6,894 nucleotides of DNA from Betaproteobacteria bacterium HGW-Betaproteobacteria-20 (GCA_002842195.1 PHCL01000073.1:1-6894), one strand, 5' to 3'; counted from the first letter of the stretch, positions 1-5,429 are shown. Made by a program: numbers and translations. The notes: generated by a model from the sequence alone, not told the origin.

Positions 1-461
1 AAGCAGAGCGTTTGCTGGATTCCCTGACTTGCAACAGCACAGTATTAAGGCTTTCCGGTATTTATGGTACTGGCAGGTTGCGTATGATTAACTTAGCAAA
101 ATCGCCTGAAAGCTGGCCAGCAAAAAATAGCTGGACTAATCGCATCCATCGTGATGATGCAGCCGCATTTATGGTACATTTGATAAAAAATGTGCTGACC
201 GTTAATACAGTAAATGCGGTCAAGCCTTGTTATATTGTCACTGACTCAAAACCTGTTAGCCAATATGAAGTATTGCGCTGGATTGCAACGCAGCTACATA
301 CAAACATACCCGCCAGTATAAATCCGCCTGTGGAAGGCGGAAAGCGCCTGAGTAATCAAGCCATGCTTGCCACTGGGTTTATTTTGCAATATCCAGATTA
401 CCAAACAGGGTATCAAGCGTTACTGACTGAATATATCATCAATCAAACTGCCTCTTTATAA
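1..461 (+). CDS. NAD(P)-dependent sugar epimerase-like protein (extended SDR, YeeZ type), C-terminal part
   Basis: The reading frame is already open at base 3 (it reads Ala-Glu-Arg-Leu-Leu...), so the gene begins upstream and about 152 C-terminal residues are visible, ending in TAA at 459-461. The segment LRLSGIYGTGR, followed by WTNRIHRDDAA, is the typical second half of extended or atypical short-chain dehydrogenases of the NAD-dependent epimerase family, close to the YeeZ branch. In that family the LRL..IYG.GR stretch follows the catalytic Tyr/Lys region, and N-R-I-H-x-D-D lies in the substrate-side half. The Rossmann glycine motif and catalytic YxxxK should lie before the window. Substrate is unknown; YeeZ-type proteins are cytoplasmic, and their reaction is not established to my knowledge. 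The next gene starts 7 nt after the stop on the same strand, suggesting co-transcription. Family assignment is fairly sure; specific function is not. Confidence 0.8.
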   Translation, partial: AERLLDSLTCNSTVLRLSGIYGTGRLRMINLAKSPESWPAKNSWTNRIHRDDAAAFMVHLIKNVLTVNTVNAVKPCYIVTDSKPVSQYEVLRWIATQLHTNIPASINPPVEGGKRLSNQAMLATGFILQYPDYQTGYQALLTEYIINQTASL

Positions 462-468
462 GCTTAGT

Positions 469-1824
469 ATGCGGCTATTTATTGTTTTCATCGTATTAAT
501 GTTTTCTAATTCAGCCTTGGCAAAAGAGGATTTTAATACATGGTTAAATGCACTTAAGCAAGAAGCATTAGGCGCAGGAATTTCTGAAAAAACTACCACT
601 GATATAGTCAACCATATTGAGTTCTTACCTAATATCATCAGGCTGGACCTTACCCAGCCAGAATTTATCAGCCCATTTCTTGAGTATTACCAAAAGCGTG
701 TTGATGCCCGTAAGATAGCCCGTGGACGCGAGTTGCTTATTGAACATGCGCTTTTTCTTAATCAAATAGAGGTGCAATATGGCGTGCCAAAATCAATATT
801 AATTGCATTTTGGGGGATGGAGACCAATTACGGCAACTATCAAGGTAATATTGACACGCTCTCTGCACTTGCTACGCTGGCTTATGAAGGTCGTCGTGCA
901 GGATTTTTCCGCAATCAATTGTTGGATGCAATGCACATAGTTGATGCTGGTTATGCTGATATAGAGCAATTGCACGGCTCTTGGGCAGGCGCATTTGGCA
1001 ATATGCAGTTTATGCCAAGCACTTTTATGATGTTCGCAGTAGATGGCGATGGTGATGACCGCATCGACATTGTGAACTCTACGGATGATGCCTTTGCTTC
1101 AGCCGCCAATTATTTATCTCAAGTAGGTTGGCGCAAAGGTGAACCGGTCATGATAGAAGTGCAGTTGCCCGCTAATTTTGAGTGGGAAAATGCACAATAT
1201 ACTTTAAGAAAACCAATTTCGGAATGGGTACAATTAGGCGTAACTGCGGTGCGGGGCAGGGCTGATGTAACTGATAATAGTTTAGATAAAACGCGCACTT
1301 CCATTAAAAAATCTAAAGTTAAAAAAACAGGCGCTAAAAAAACAAAAAGAAGTAGCGTTCAAGTGACTTATAACATGATTAAAACTACTACACCTTTAAC
1401 GACCACACCTATTAGGTTGCCAGATATGAACGCACAAGCTGCCATTATATTGCCACAGGGCTGGCGCGGCCCAGCATTTATGGTATTTGATAATTTTGAC
1501 GCGGTGATGGATTGGAACCGCTCAATCAACTATGCGTTATCAGTGGCGCAGTTAGCCAAGCGCATTAATGGCAAGCCACAAATATTGGGTGGGCAATTTG
1601 CTGAAGTCGGCGCACTGTCATCTGAGCAGTTGTTTGATCTGCAAGCTATACTTAATGCGCAAGGTTTTGATGCTGGTGAACCAGATGGCTTTCCTGGCAA
1701 ACAAACGCAGGCGGCTATTCGCGCCTATCAGCTTTCGCAACAACTGCCTGCCGATGGTTATGCCAGTCCAGATTTTTATAACAATTTAAAGCGTACTATT
1801 AGCGCGTTAAAAACCAGCCAGTGA
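469..1824 (+). CDS. Lytic murein transglycosylase, MltB family, with C-terminal peptidoglycan-binding domain
   Basis: This 451-residue exported enzyme should cleave the MurNAc-GlcNAc bond of peptidoglycan to leave 1,6-anhydro-MurNAc, acting in the periplasm. Residues 1-18 form a signal peptide ending ALA|KE. There is no lipobox cysteine, so it is soluble, unlike E. coli MltB. The SLT_2-type catalytic domain covers about 22-365. The likely catalytic acid is Glu118 (codon 820-822) in FWGMETNYG. SWAGAFGNMQFMPSTF (171-186) is the substrate-groove signature, and DGDGDDRID (192-200) resembles the Ca-binding loop of Slt35. A PG_binding_1 domain occupies about 384-442 (LQAILNAQGFDAGEPDG...). Residues about 277-317 are a Lys- and Thr-rich insertion that interrupts the catalytic domain, which is unusual. 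The ATG is chosen because it directly starts the signal peptide; no convincing Shine-Dalgarno is visible. Its 3' end overlaps the opposing gene by 26 nt. Confidence 0.93.
   Translation: MRLFIVFIVLMFSNSALAKEDFNTWLNALKQEALGAGISEKTTTDIVNHIEFLPNIIRLDLTQPEFISPFLEYYQKRVDARKIARGRELLIEHALFLNQIEVQYGVPKSILIAFWGMETNYGNYQGNIDTLSALATLAYEGRRAGFFRNQLLDAMHIVDAGYADIEQLHGSWAGAFGNMQFMPSTFMMFAVDGDGDDRIDIVNSTDDAFASAANYLSQVGWRKGEPVMIEVQLPANFEWENAQYTLRKPISEWVQLGVTAVRGRADVTDNSLDKTRTSIKKSKVKKTGAKKTKRSSVQVTYNMIKTTTPLTTTPIRLPDMNAQAAIILPQGWRGPAFMVFDNFDAVMDWNRSINYALSVAQLAKRINGKPQILGGQFAEVGALSSEQLFDLQAILNAQGFDAGEPDGFPGKQTQAAIRAYQLSQQLPADGYASPDFYNNLKRTISALKTSQ
1282..1413 (+). other. Lys/Thr-rich low-complexity insertion inside the transglycosylase
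   Basis: Codons for residues about 272-315 of the transglycosylase encode a basic stretch (KKSKVKKTGAKKTKR, 280-294) followed by a Thr/Pro stretch (TTTPLTTTP, 306-314). They lie between WVQLGVTAVRG and the conserved PQGWRGPAFMVFDNF segment. From memory of MltB-type enzymes these two conserved blocks are normally joined by a short loop. The segment is likely disordered and strongly positive. It might contact acidic cell-wall polymers or the membrane, but this is inference. Confidence 0.6.
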
Positions 1825-2473
1825 GACTTGCCCTATTTCTTGTTGCGGCTAATACTTCATGGTAAAAAGTATCCGATAAAAACATCACCAATCTGCCGCC
1901 AATAGGCGCAATATCCAAGTACGTTATATCTGGGAGTGGCAGGGGTGGTATATCAAGCGAGGCATCTGCCTGATTAAGGTAAAGGCGTAAATGTCCACCG
2001 TCTTCTTCAAGCCAATCTTGGTTTAAGTATAAAATACAACTAACCTGCCGTACCGCCTGATCTATCTTTCGTATGTTCGTATCAATTTTAAATCGGTCAA
2101 TATGCTTTTTGTAGCCAGCACCAATCGGATACAGTGCCAAGTGGCTTTCCAGTGCAAATAAGCCCAAATATAAGTGCTCATTCAAGCCGACGCGCAACTT
2201 CTCCATTTGCTTAAAATAAACTAGTTGTGCAACGCTTGCATTAGCCTCGTTCAACCAACAAATAGAATCACCTCGCAAATCCTCGTTAAGGTTAATCTGC
2301 GTCTTCCCAGTACCGGCTTTATGCAAATGTGCTACGGCATTTAACGCGCTGATTTCATCAGCCAGTATTAAAATGCTAGCCTGCAGCATAAAATCATCCA
2401 TCACACAAAAACCATGCTCAGTAATTTTATTTAACTGCTCTTCAAGATTATGTGCGATGTATTGAGATAACAT
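1799..2473 (-). CDS. Prolyl 4-hydroxylase, PHD/EGLN type (2-oxoglutarate/Fe(II) oxygenase)
   Basis: A cytosolic Fe(II)- and 2-oxoglutarate-dependent dioxygenase of 224 residues from the ATG at 2473. The double-stranded beta-helix signature is complete. The metal ligands are His124 and Asp126 (in KHIDRF) and His205 (in FYHEV). The 2OG-binding Arg214 (RASLTGW) lies nine residues after the distal His, the same spacing as in human PHD2. RGDSICWL, ALYPIGAGY, SCILYLNQDW, DGGHLRLYL and GGRLVMFLS all fit the family. The closest characterised relative I know is Pseudomonas PPHD, which hydroxylates a proline of EF-Tu; the same substrate here is inference. The frame is open back to a TTG at 2581, but I prefer ATG 2473. 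The extra 36 residues do not look conserved and would cover the likely tRNA promoter. A TATAAT lies at 2480-2485, only 6 nt before this ATG, without a good -35 box. The 3' end overlaps the transglycosylase gene. Confidence 0.88.
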   Translation of the reverse strand: MLSQYIAHNLEEQLNKITEHGFCVMDDFMLQASILILADEISALNAVAHLHKAGTGKTQINLNEDLRGDSICWLNEANASVAQLVYFKQMEKLRVGLNEHLYLGLFALESHLALYPIGAGYKKHIDRFKIDTNIRKIDQAVRQVSCILYLNQDWLEEDGGHLRLYLNQADASLDIPPLPLPDITYLDIAPIGGRLVMFLSDTFYHEVLAATRNRASLTGWFLTR

Positions 2474-2495
2474 CTCGCTATTATACGTTTGATGT

Positions 2496-2524
2496 TTGCG
2501 TGTAAGCTCACAATCAGCTAAAAT
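2496..2524 (+). promoter_or_regulatory. Candidate promoter of the tRNA-Val gene
   Basis: TTGCGT (2496-2501) and TAAAAT (2519-2524) are separated by 17 bp, and CGCGCTC follows the -10. A GC-rich discriminator of this kind is typical of stable-RNA promoters under stringent control. The start would fall near 2531, giving a leader of about 60 nt before the mature tRNA. The -35 matches only 3 of 6 consensus bases, so this is a candidate only. No better-placed hexamer pair is seen closer to the tRNA. Confidence 0.4.
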
Positions 2525-2591
2525 CGCGCTCTGTTTGAATTTAGCGAGTTTTTCATTCAAAAAGCTTTGTACAAACAGCAATTCAAAATAT

Positions 2592-2668
2592 AGGCGGTTA
2601 GCTCAGTTGGTTAGAGCGCTTGGTCGACATCCAAGAGGTCAGCAGTTCGAGTCTGCTACTGCCTACCA
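2592..2668 (+). tRNA. tRNA-Val (anticodon GAC)
   Basis: A full cloverleaf can be drawn. The acceptor stem is AGGCGGT with ACTGCCT (one G-T pair), the D arm is GCTC...GAGC, and the anticodon stem is CTTGG/CCAAG around the loop TCGACAT. The variable region is AGGTC, the T arm is AGCAG-TTCGAGT-CTGCT, the discriminator is A, and CCA is encoded at 2666-2668. Length is 77 nt. The central triplet of the loop is GAC, which reads GUC (and GUU) valine codons. Position 33, almost always U in tRNAs, is C here. All stems are intact, so this is not obviously a pseudogene. Confidence 0.93.
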
Positions 2669-2778
2669 GTAAAATCAATGAGTTAGAATATCTCACGTTG
2701 TAAGCGTTGATTGTTTACATGTCATCTATTTCAACGGCTATCTAAAAAGGGTATCCGTAATATGTGGTTGATAACCCA
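2669..2778. other. Spacer between the tRNA and the accessory segment
   Basis: No coding region is supported. It contains short inverted matches (AATCAA at 2673-2678 with TTGATT at 2707-2712, TGAG/CTCA nested inside) that are too weak to call a terminator. Bases 2749-2777 can fold as GGGTATC...GATAACCC, a stem with one bulged A and a 14-nt loop, overlapping the left inverted repeat. No duplicate of the tRNA 3' end occurs elsewhere in the window, so there is no demonstrable tRNA attachment-site pair. Confidence 0.5.
2751..2772 (-). repeat. Left copy of a perfect 22-bp inverted repeat
   Basis: Read on the minus strand, this begins ATCAACC and ends GGATAC, and it is identical over all 22 bases to the plus strand at 4136-4157. 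A perfect match of this length is not expected by chance in a window of this size. The copies face each other and enclose 1407 bp including both repeats. The stop codon of the nearest minus-strand frame (2779-2781) is only 6 bp inside it, as often seen at the ends of insertion sequences. Confidence 0.85.
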
Positions 2779-2952
2779 CTAAATCTCACCACGTTCAATC
2801 ATCCTTACCAGTGTTGATAAGTCAGCGCCATAGTTCTTTGCCTTTTCTTCAGCGCGTGCTGATGGATATGAATCACCCAGCGAGAACATTGCATAACCTG
2901 TCTCTGCTCTACACTCAAACTTTGGCCTTGGTTGAACAACTTTATTGAGCCA
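2779..2952 (-). CDS. Unrecognised short open frame behind an in-frame TAG
   Basis: This is 57 codons in the same frame as the ISL3 remnant, separated from it by one TAG (2953-2955) and ending in TAG at 2779-2781. The residues look protein-like (for example AEEKAKNYGADLSTLVRMIERG) but I do not recognise the family, and it does not resemble the rest of an ISL3 transposase. An ATG at 2889 would give only 36 residues. It may be the tail of another gene joined by deletion, or a chance open frame. No ribosome binding site supports independent expression. Confidence 0.25.
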   Translation of the reverse strand, partial: WLNKVVQPRPKFECRAETGYAMFSLGDSYPSARAEEKAKNYGADLSTLVRMIERGEI

Positions 2953-3210
2953 CTACAATTTCATGCGTCTGGTGCTAACGTAGATACCAGCGCGTCTGCC
3001 ATACATCGGCAGGTCTTTAATCATCTGTTCACGGCGGCCAAAGCCGACCAAATTCTTTGACTGGCAGGTAGGACATTGGCTTGGAATAGCTTTTGTCTCA
3101 GCCTTAATGTGATAATCATGGTCGGTATTATTCACGGAAATTACGGCGTAGTCCACCAGGTTCAGTATGTTTGCAGGCGTGGTGGTTGTGTGTTGAGGAC
3201 GCTGAATATT
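2953..3210 (-). pseudogene. ISL3-family transposase remnant (zinc-finger N-terminus only)
   Basis: The protein from the GTG at 3156 is 67 residues. It carries CPTC, then GFGRREQMIKDLPMYGRR and YVSTRRMK, which matches the N-terminal zf-ISL3 region of ISL3 transposases: the first Cys pair, then the DLP..GRR..IYV.TRR segment. Family-like residues PANILNL lie in the same frame just upstream of the GTG (3157-3177), so the original start was further 5'. No ATG, GTG or TTG is found there before the TAA at 3244-3246. The frame stops immediately after RRMKL, where the second Cys pair (C-x-x-C-x-K-x-F) should begin. Removing one T there yields C-S-G-S-I-K-L-F, which keeps the C, K and F positions. The catalytic DDE domain (about 300 residues) is absent. 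It is a dead fragment. Confidence 0.7.
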
Positions 3211-3249
3211 ATTGATTAATATGATTTTAAATGGATGCTTGTATTAGAG

Positions 3250-3897
3250 TTACCGCATTGCTTGCCCAGCCAATTTCTTAAGTTCTGCGCTGACCTTATC
3301 TGCAAGTCTATTTGCACTACTTGCGGTGGTATGGTTATCCAGCCAAGAGCCTTCCATCTGGACGTAGTTGGTAAATACCTTCTGTTTTGTTTTAACGTCG
3401 ACTAACAAAAGTCTTGGATAAACGAACAGGTAGGTCGGTTTCATGGCCACACCTATGATTATGTAATCGGCGCCGCTACCCTCAGCCAGACTTGCCGCAA
3501 TATCGGTATGGTCGAATAGATAGGTAGCAGATTGCGTTACTGCTATCGCTTTAATTTTGTCATTTACTGGCACAATCTCTACGCCATCAGCAGCAAGTTT
3601 CTGTTTAAACGCGACGTTAAAATGTGCAATACGTGCCAGCTCTTCTGGGGGGTTAGGTAAGTCTGTGAGGTCGTTAAGAGGAAAGTATAAGACCATGACT
3701 TTGCCAATTGATGCAGTAGCAGTTGGTACGGCTGGTTCAGCATTAGTTGGTTCAATGGCTACTGGTACGGCAATGGCTGATTCAGCGGCAGTTGGAGCTA
3801 CAATCAGTTTAGTAGTTGTTGACCCAGCGCAGGCAGTTAACGTGACTAAGCCAGTTAGGCTTAGAAGAAAAATGACTTTTAGAATTAAACTTTTCAT
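3250..3897 (-). CDS. Outer-membrane lipoprotein with a DUF2380/DUF3280-like domain
   Basis: A 215-residue predicted lipoprotein. Residues 1-22 are a signal peptide with lipobox LTAC, giving lipidated Cys23. Ala at +2 predicts sorting to the outer membrane by the Lol system. Residues 24-65 form an Ala/Pro/Thr/Glu linker. About 66-212 is a compact domain: GKVMVLYFPLNDL, a helix with ELARIAHFNVAFKQKL, SGADYIIIGVAMKP and LLLVDVKTKQKVF. The pattern of a beta strand, an L-x-L block, GADY-x-I-x-G and VDVKT resembles proteins annotated DUF2380 or DUF3280, whose function is unknown. No catalytic motif is visible. AAGGAG at 3906-3911 with 8-nt spacing decides the ATG at 3897; an ATG at 3905 would terminate after three codons. 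It lies inside the inverted-repeat-bounded segment and appears intact, unlike the transposase fragment downstream. Confidence 0.8.
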   Translation of the reverse strand: MKSLILKVIFLLSLTGLVTLTACAGSTTTKLIVAPTAAESAIAVPVAIEPTNAEPAVPTATASIGKVMVLYFPLNDLTDLPNPPEELARIAHFNVAFKQKLAADGVEIVPVNDKIKAIAVTQSATYLFDHTDIAASLAEGSGADYIIIGVAMKPTYLFVYPRLLLVDVKTKQKVFTNYVQMEGSWLDNHTTASSANRLADKVSAELKKLAGQAMR

Positions 3898-3905
3898 GGA
3901 TGCAT

Positions 3906-3911
3906 CTCCTT
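3906..3911 (-). promoter_or_regulatory. Strong Shine-Dalgarno of the lipoprotein gene
   Basis: The minus strand reads AAGGAG here, 8 nt before the ATG at 3897. It is the clearest ribosome binding site in the window and argues that the lipoprotein gene is, or recently was, expressed. Confidence 0.8.
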
Positions 3912-3928
3912 CGTGGTAAGTTTATCAA

Positions 3929-3957
3929 CATATATGCGGTGGCTTGCAAGCCGCCAA
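3929..3957 (-). promoter_or_regulatory. Candidate lipoprotein promoter with palindromic operator in the spacer
   Basis: On the minus strand TTGGCG (3957-3952) and TATATG (3934-3929) are separated by 17 bp. The predicted start near 3922 gives a leader of about 25 nt with the AAGGAG well placed. The perfect 12-bp palindrome GGCTTGCAAGCC (3941-3952), extending with G-T pairing to 3938-3955, lies in the spacer and touches the -35. That is a natural place for a repressor or MerR-like activator. Each hexamer matches 4 of 6 consensus bases. The same sequence could instead form a short hairpin, but no T-tract follows on either strand. Confidence 0.4.
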
Positions 3958-4135
3958 TTTAACATCTATATCATTATGATTATAATTATACTTACAGGTC
4001 GGTATACATTTTATTTTGCAATCTCGTATCAACCATATAACACGATTTATGTTAAAAAAATTAATGTTCAATTTTTCGGTATCAATCGTTTATTACGATT
4101 CAGCATGAATAAACACATAATCATTAAATTGCTAA

Positions 4136-4157
4136 ATCAACCACATATTACGGATAC
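4136..4157 (+). repeat. Right copy of the perfect 22-bp inverted repeat
   Basis: The plus strand begins ATCAACC and ends GGATAC, identical to the minus strand of 2751-2772. TCTAAA follows at 4159-4164 and also precedes the left copy (2741-2746), an imperfectly placed candidate target-site duplication. Two looser relatives lie just inside at 4028-4046 and 4081-4101. Confidence 0.85.
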
Positions 4158-4473
4158 TTCTAAAGAGTTACGGTTAACCTTGGGTTTTCTCGCGGTAACT
4201 TTGTCCTACAAAGACTGCGAAGGGTGAAGTCCAAAGCTTAAACTACTAACTAATTAGATGGAATAAGCCAAAAAGCATAATGTAAAAGAGCAACGCAATG
4301 ATTTCCTAAAAACCTACGAGCGAAAAACACTGCCCTGTGAGTCAATGCCAAAGCGGCTTACAGAGCATCACCATTGAAGGCTTAGTTTATATAGACTTAC
4401 AGCAAAGAATTATAGTGCGTTTTTTTTATTTCTCTGGTGTTGATGTACGAAGTAAAAGCGTTAAACTTAGGCC
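4158..4473. other. AT-rich intergenic region before rlmF
   Basis: I see no convincing gene. There is a small hairpin CTTTG-TCCTA-CAAAG near 4200 and an inverted pair CTGTGAG/CTTACAG (4335-4341 and 4357-4363) with a 15-nt loop. A run of eight T at 4420-4427 has no stem directly before it. Possible promoter elements for rlmF are TATAGT at 4411-4416, with no good -35, and TTGATG (4440-4445) with TAAACT (4462-4467) at 16-bp spacing. The latter would start transcription at or next to the rlmF ATG. Confidence 0.45.
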
Positions 4474-5424
4474 ATGAATAATCCACGTAATACGCCGGAA
4501 ATTTTGGTAGAAAAACCTAATTTACACTCCAGAAATAAACATCGCGGTCGTTATGATTTTGACAATCTGATTCAGGCCAACCCTGCGTTAGCCAGTTTTG
4601 TTAAATTAAACGCTTACCACGATGCCTCTATCGATTTTGCTAATCCACAGGCGGTGAAGGCGCTGAATCAGGCCTTGCTAAAACAGTTTTACAACATTTC
4701 GGTATGGGATATTCCTGCGCAGTATCTTTGTCCGCCCATTCCTGGCCGCGCTGATTATCTGCATTACCTTGCAGATTTGCTGGCATCCAGCAATGCTGGT
4801 GTCATTCCACGAGGTGAATCTGTCCGGGTGCTGGATGTCGGTGTGGGCGCGAACGTTATTTATCCGCTTATTGGCAATCGTGAATATGGCTGGCATTTTG
4901 TGGGCTCAGACATTGACCCTATTGCGCTTGCTAATGGGCAGGGTATTTTGGATGCCAATGGACTATCCGCGACAATTGAACTGCGTTTGCAGGCTTCGCC
5001 ATTAGCCGTCTTTAAAGGCATTGTGAGGCAAGGGGAGCGATTTAATCTCACTATGTGTAATCCACCTTTTCATGGCTCTCTAGAGGAAGCCAATATTGGC
5101 ACACAGCGAAAATGGCAAAATCTAGGCAAAGGCGCCAGTAAACTTGGTCATAAGAGCCAAGCCCCTGCATTGAACTTTGGCGGTCAGGCTGCTGAGTTAT
5201 ATTGTGCCGGTGGCGAGGTGGCGTTTGTTAACCGCATGGTGAATGAGAGCGCACAATTTGCGTCACAATGTTACTGGTTTACTACGCTGGTTTCAAAGGC
5301 TGCCAGTCTGCCCAGTATTTATCGGGCCTTAATAGCTGTACATGCGCTGCAAGTGAAAACCATAGACATGGCACAAGGCCAGAAGAAAAGTCGCATAGTT
5401 GCCTGGACTTTTCTTAAGGGTTAG
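4474..5424 (+). CDS. rlmF: 23S rRNA (adenine-N6)-methyltransferase RlmF (m6A1618)
   Basis: 316 residues, against about 308 for E. coli RlmF (YbiN), collinear with it over its full length. It transfers a methyl group from S-adenosylmethionine to N6 of A1618 of 23S rRNA in the cytoplasm. N-terminal [19 protein letters not shown]-like [14 protein letters not shown] and [18 protein letters not shown] are RlmF signatures. SAM motif I is [14 protein letters not shown] (121-134), the acidic strand-2 end is GSDID (144-148), and the catalytic motif IV NPPFH is 196-200 (codons from 5059). ALNFGGQ (232-238), [24 protein letters not shown] (299-313) close the family pattern. The ATG has no normal Shine-Dalgarno (only TAGG 3 nt before it). 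A -10-like TAAACT ends 6 nt before it, so a leaderless mRNA is possible. It is convergent with mmsA, with 5 nt between the stops and no clear terminator. Confidence 0.95.
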   Translation: MNNPRNTPEILVEKPNLHSRNKHRGRYDFDNLIQANPALASFVKLNAYHDASIDFANPQAVKALNQALLKQFYNISVWDIPAQYLCPPIPGRADYLHYLADLLASSNAGVIPRGESVRVLDVGVGANVIYPLIGNREYGWHFVGSDIDPIALANGQGILDANGLSATIELRLQASPLAVFKGIVRQGERFNLTMCNPPFHGSLEEANIGTQRKWQNLGKGASKLGHKSQAPALNFGGQAAELYCAGGEVAFVNRMVNESAQFASQCYWFTTLVSKAASLPSIYRALIAVHALQVKTIDMAQGQKKSRIVAWTFLKG

Positions 5425-5429
5425 TGTGC

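Larger units (their letters stand above)
2751..4157. mobile_element. Putative inverted-repeat-bounded element (decayed IS or non-autonomous insertion cassette)
   Basis: The 1407-bp segment is bounded by the 22-bp inverted repeat. It holds an ISL3 zinc-finger remnant, a short unknown frame and an intact lipoprotein gene. It has no working transposase and sits about 80 bp after a tRNA gene. Size and perfect ends resemble an IS in which the transposase was lost and a passenger gene sits between the ends. Two points weaken this. The repeat is not one I recognise as an ISL3 end, and the remnant begins far from the right repeat, with the lipoprotein gene in between. Mobility is inference from the repeats and gene content. 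Confidence 0.4.

Noticed and set aside
2474..2581. 36-residue N-terminal extension of the hydroxylase from TTG 2581
   Set aside because: It does not resemble the family, uses a rare start codon, and would run over the candidate tRNA promoter. ATG 2473 gives a full-length family protein.
2639..2668. tRNA 3' end as an integrase attachment site
   Set aside because: The location beside accessory DNA is suggestive, but no direct repeat of the tRNA 3' end and no integrase gene are present in the window.
2738..2782. Plus-strand translation IRNMWLI, found also on the minus strand at the right repeat, as a shared peptide
   Set aside because: It simply reflects the 22-bp repeat. Stops lie close on both sides (TGA at 2708, TAA just upstream at the other copy), so there is no protein.
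3913..4227. 104-codon plus-strand open frame starting GTG at 3913
   Set aside because: It is very AT-rich with long Ile/Lys/Asn runs, has no ribosome binding site, starts antisense to the lipoprotein Shine-Dalgarno, and spans the promoter and the right inverted repeat. I recognise no homology.
4335..4427. Hairpin CTGTGAG/CTTACAG followed by a T8 run as a terminator
   Set aside because: The stem has a G-T pair and a 15-nt loop, and it ends almost 60 nt before the T run, so it does not form an intrinsic terminator.
5425..5429. Bidirectional terminator between rlmF and mmsA
   Set aside because: Only 5 nt separate the stops and no inverted repeat with T-tracts is seen across the junction.
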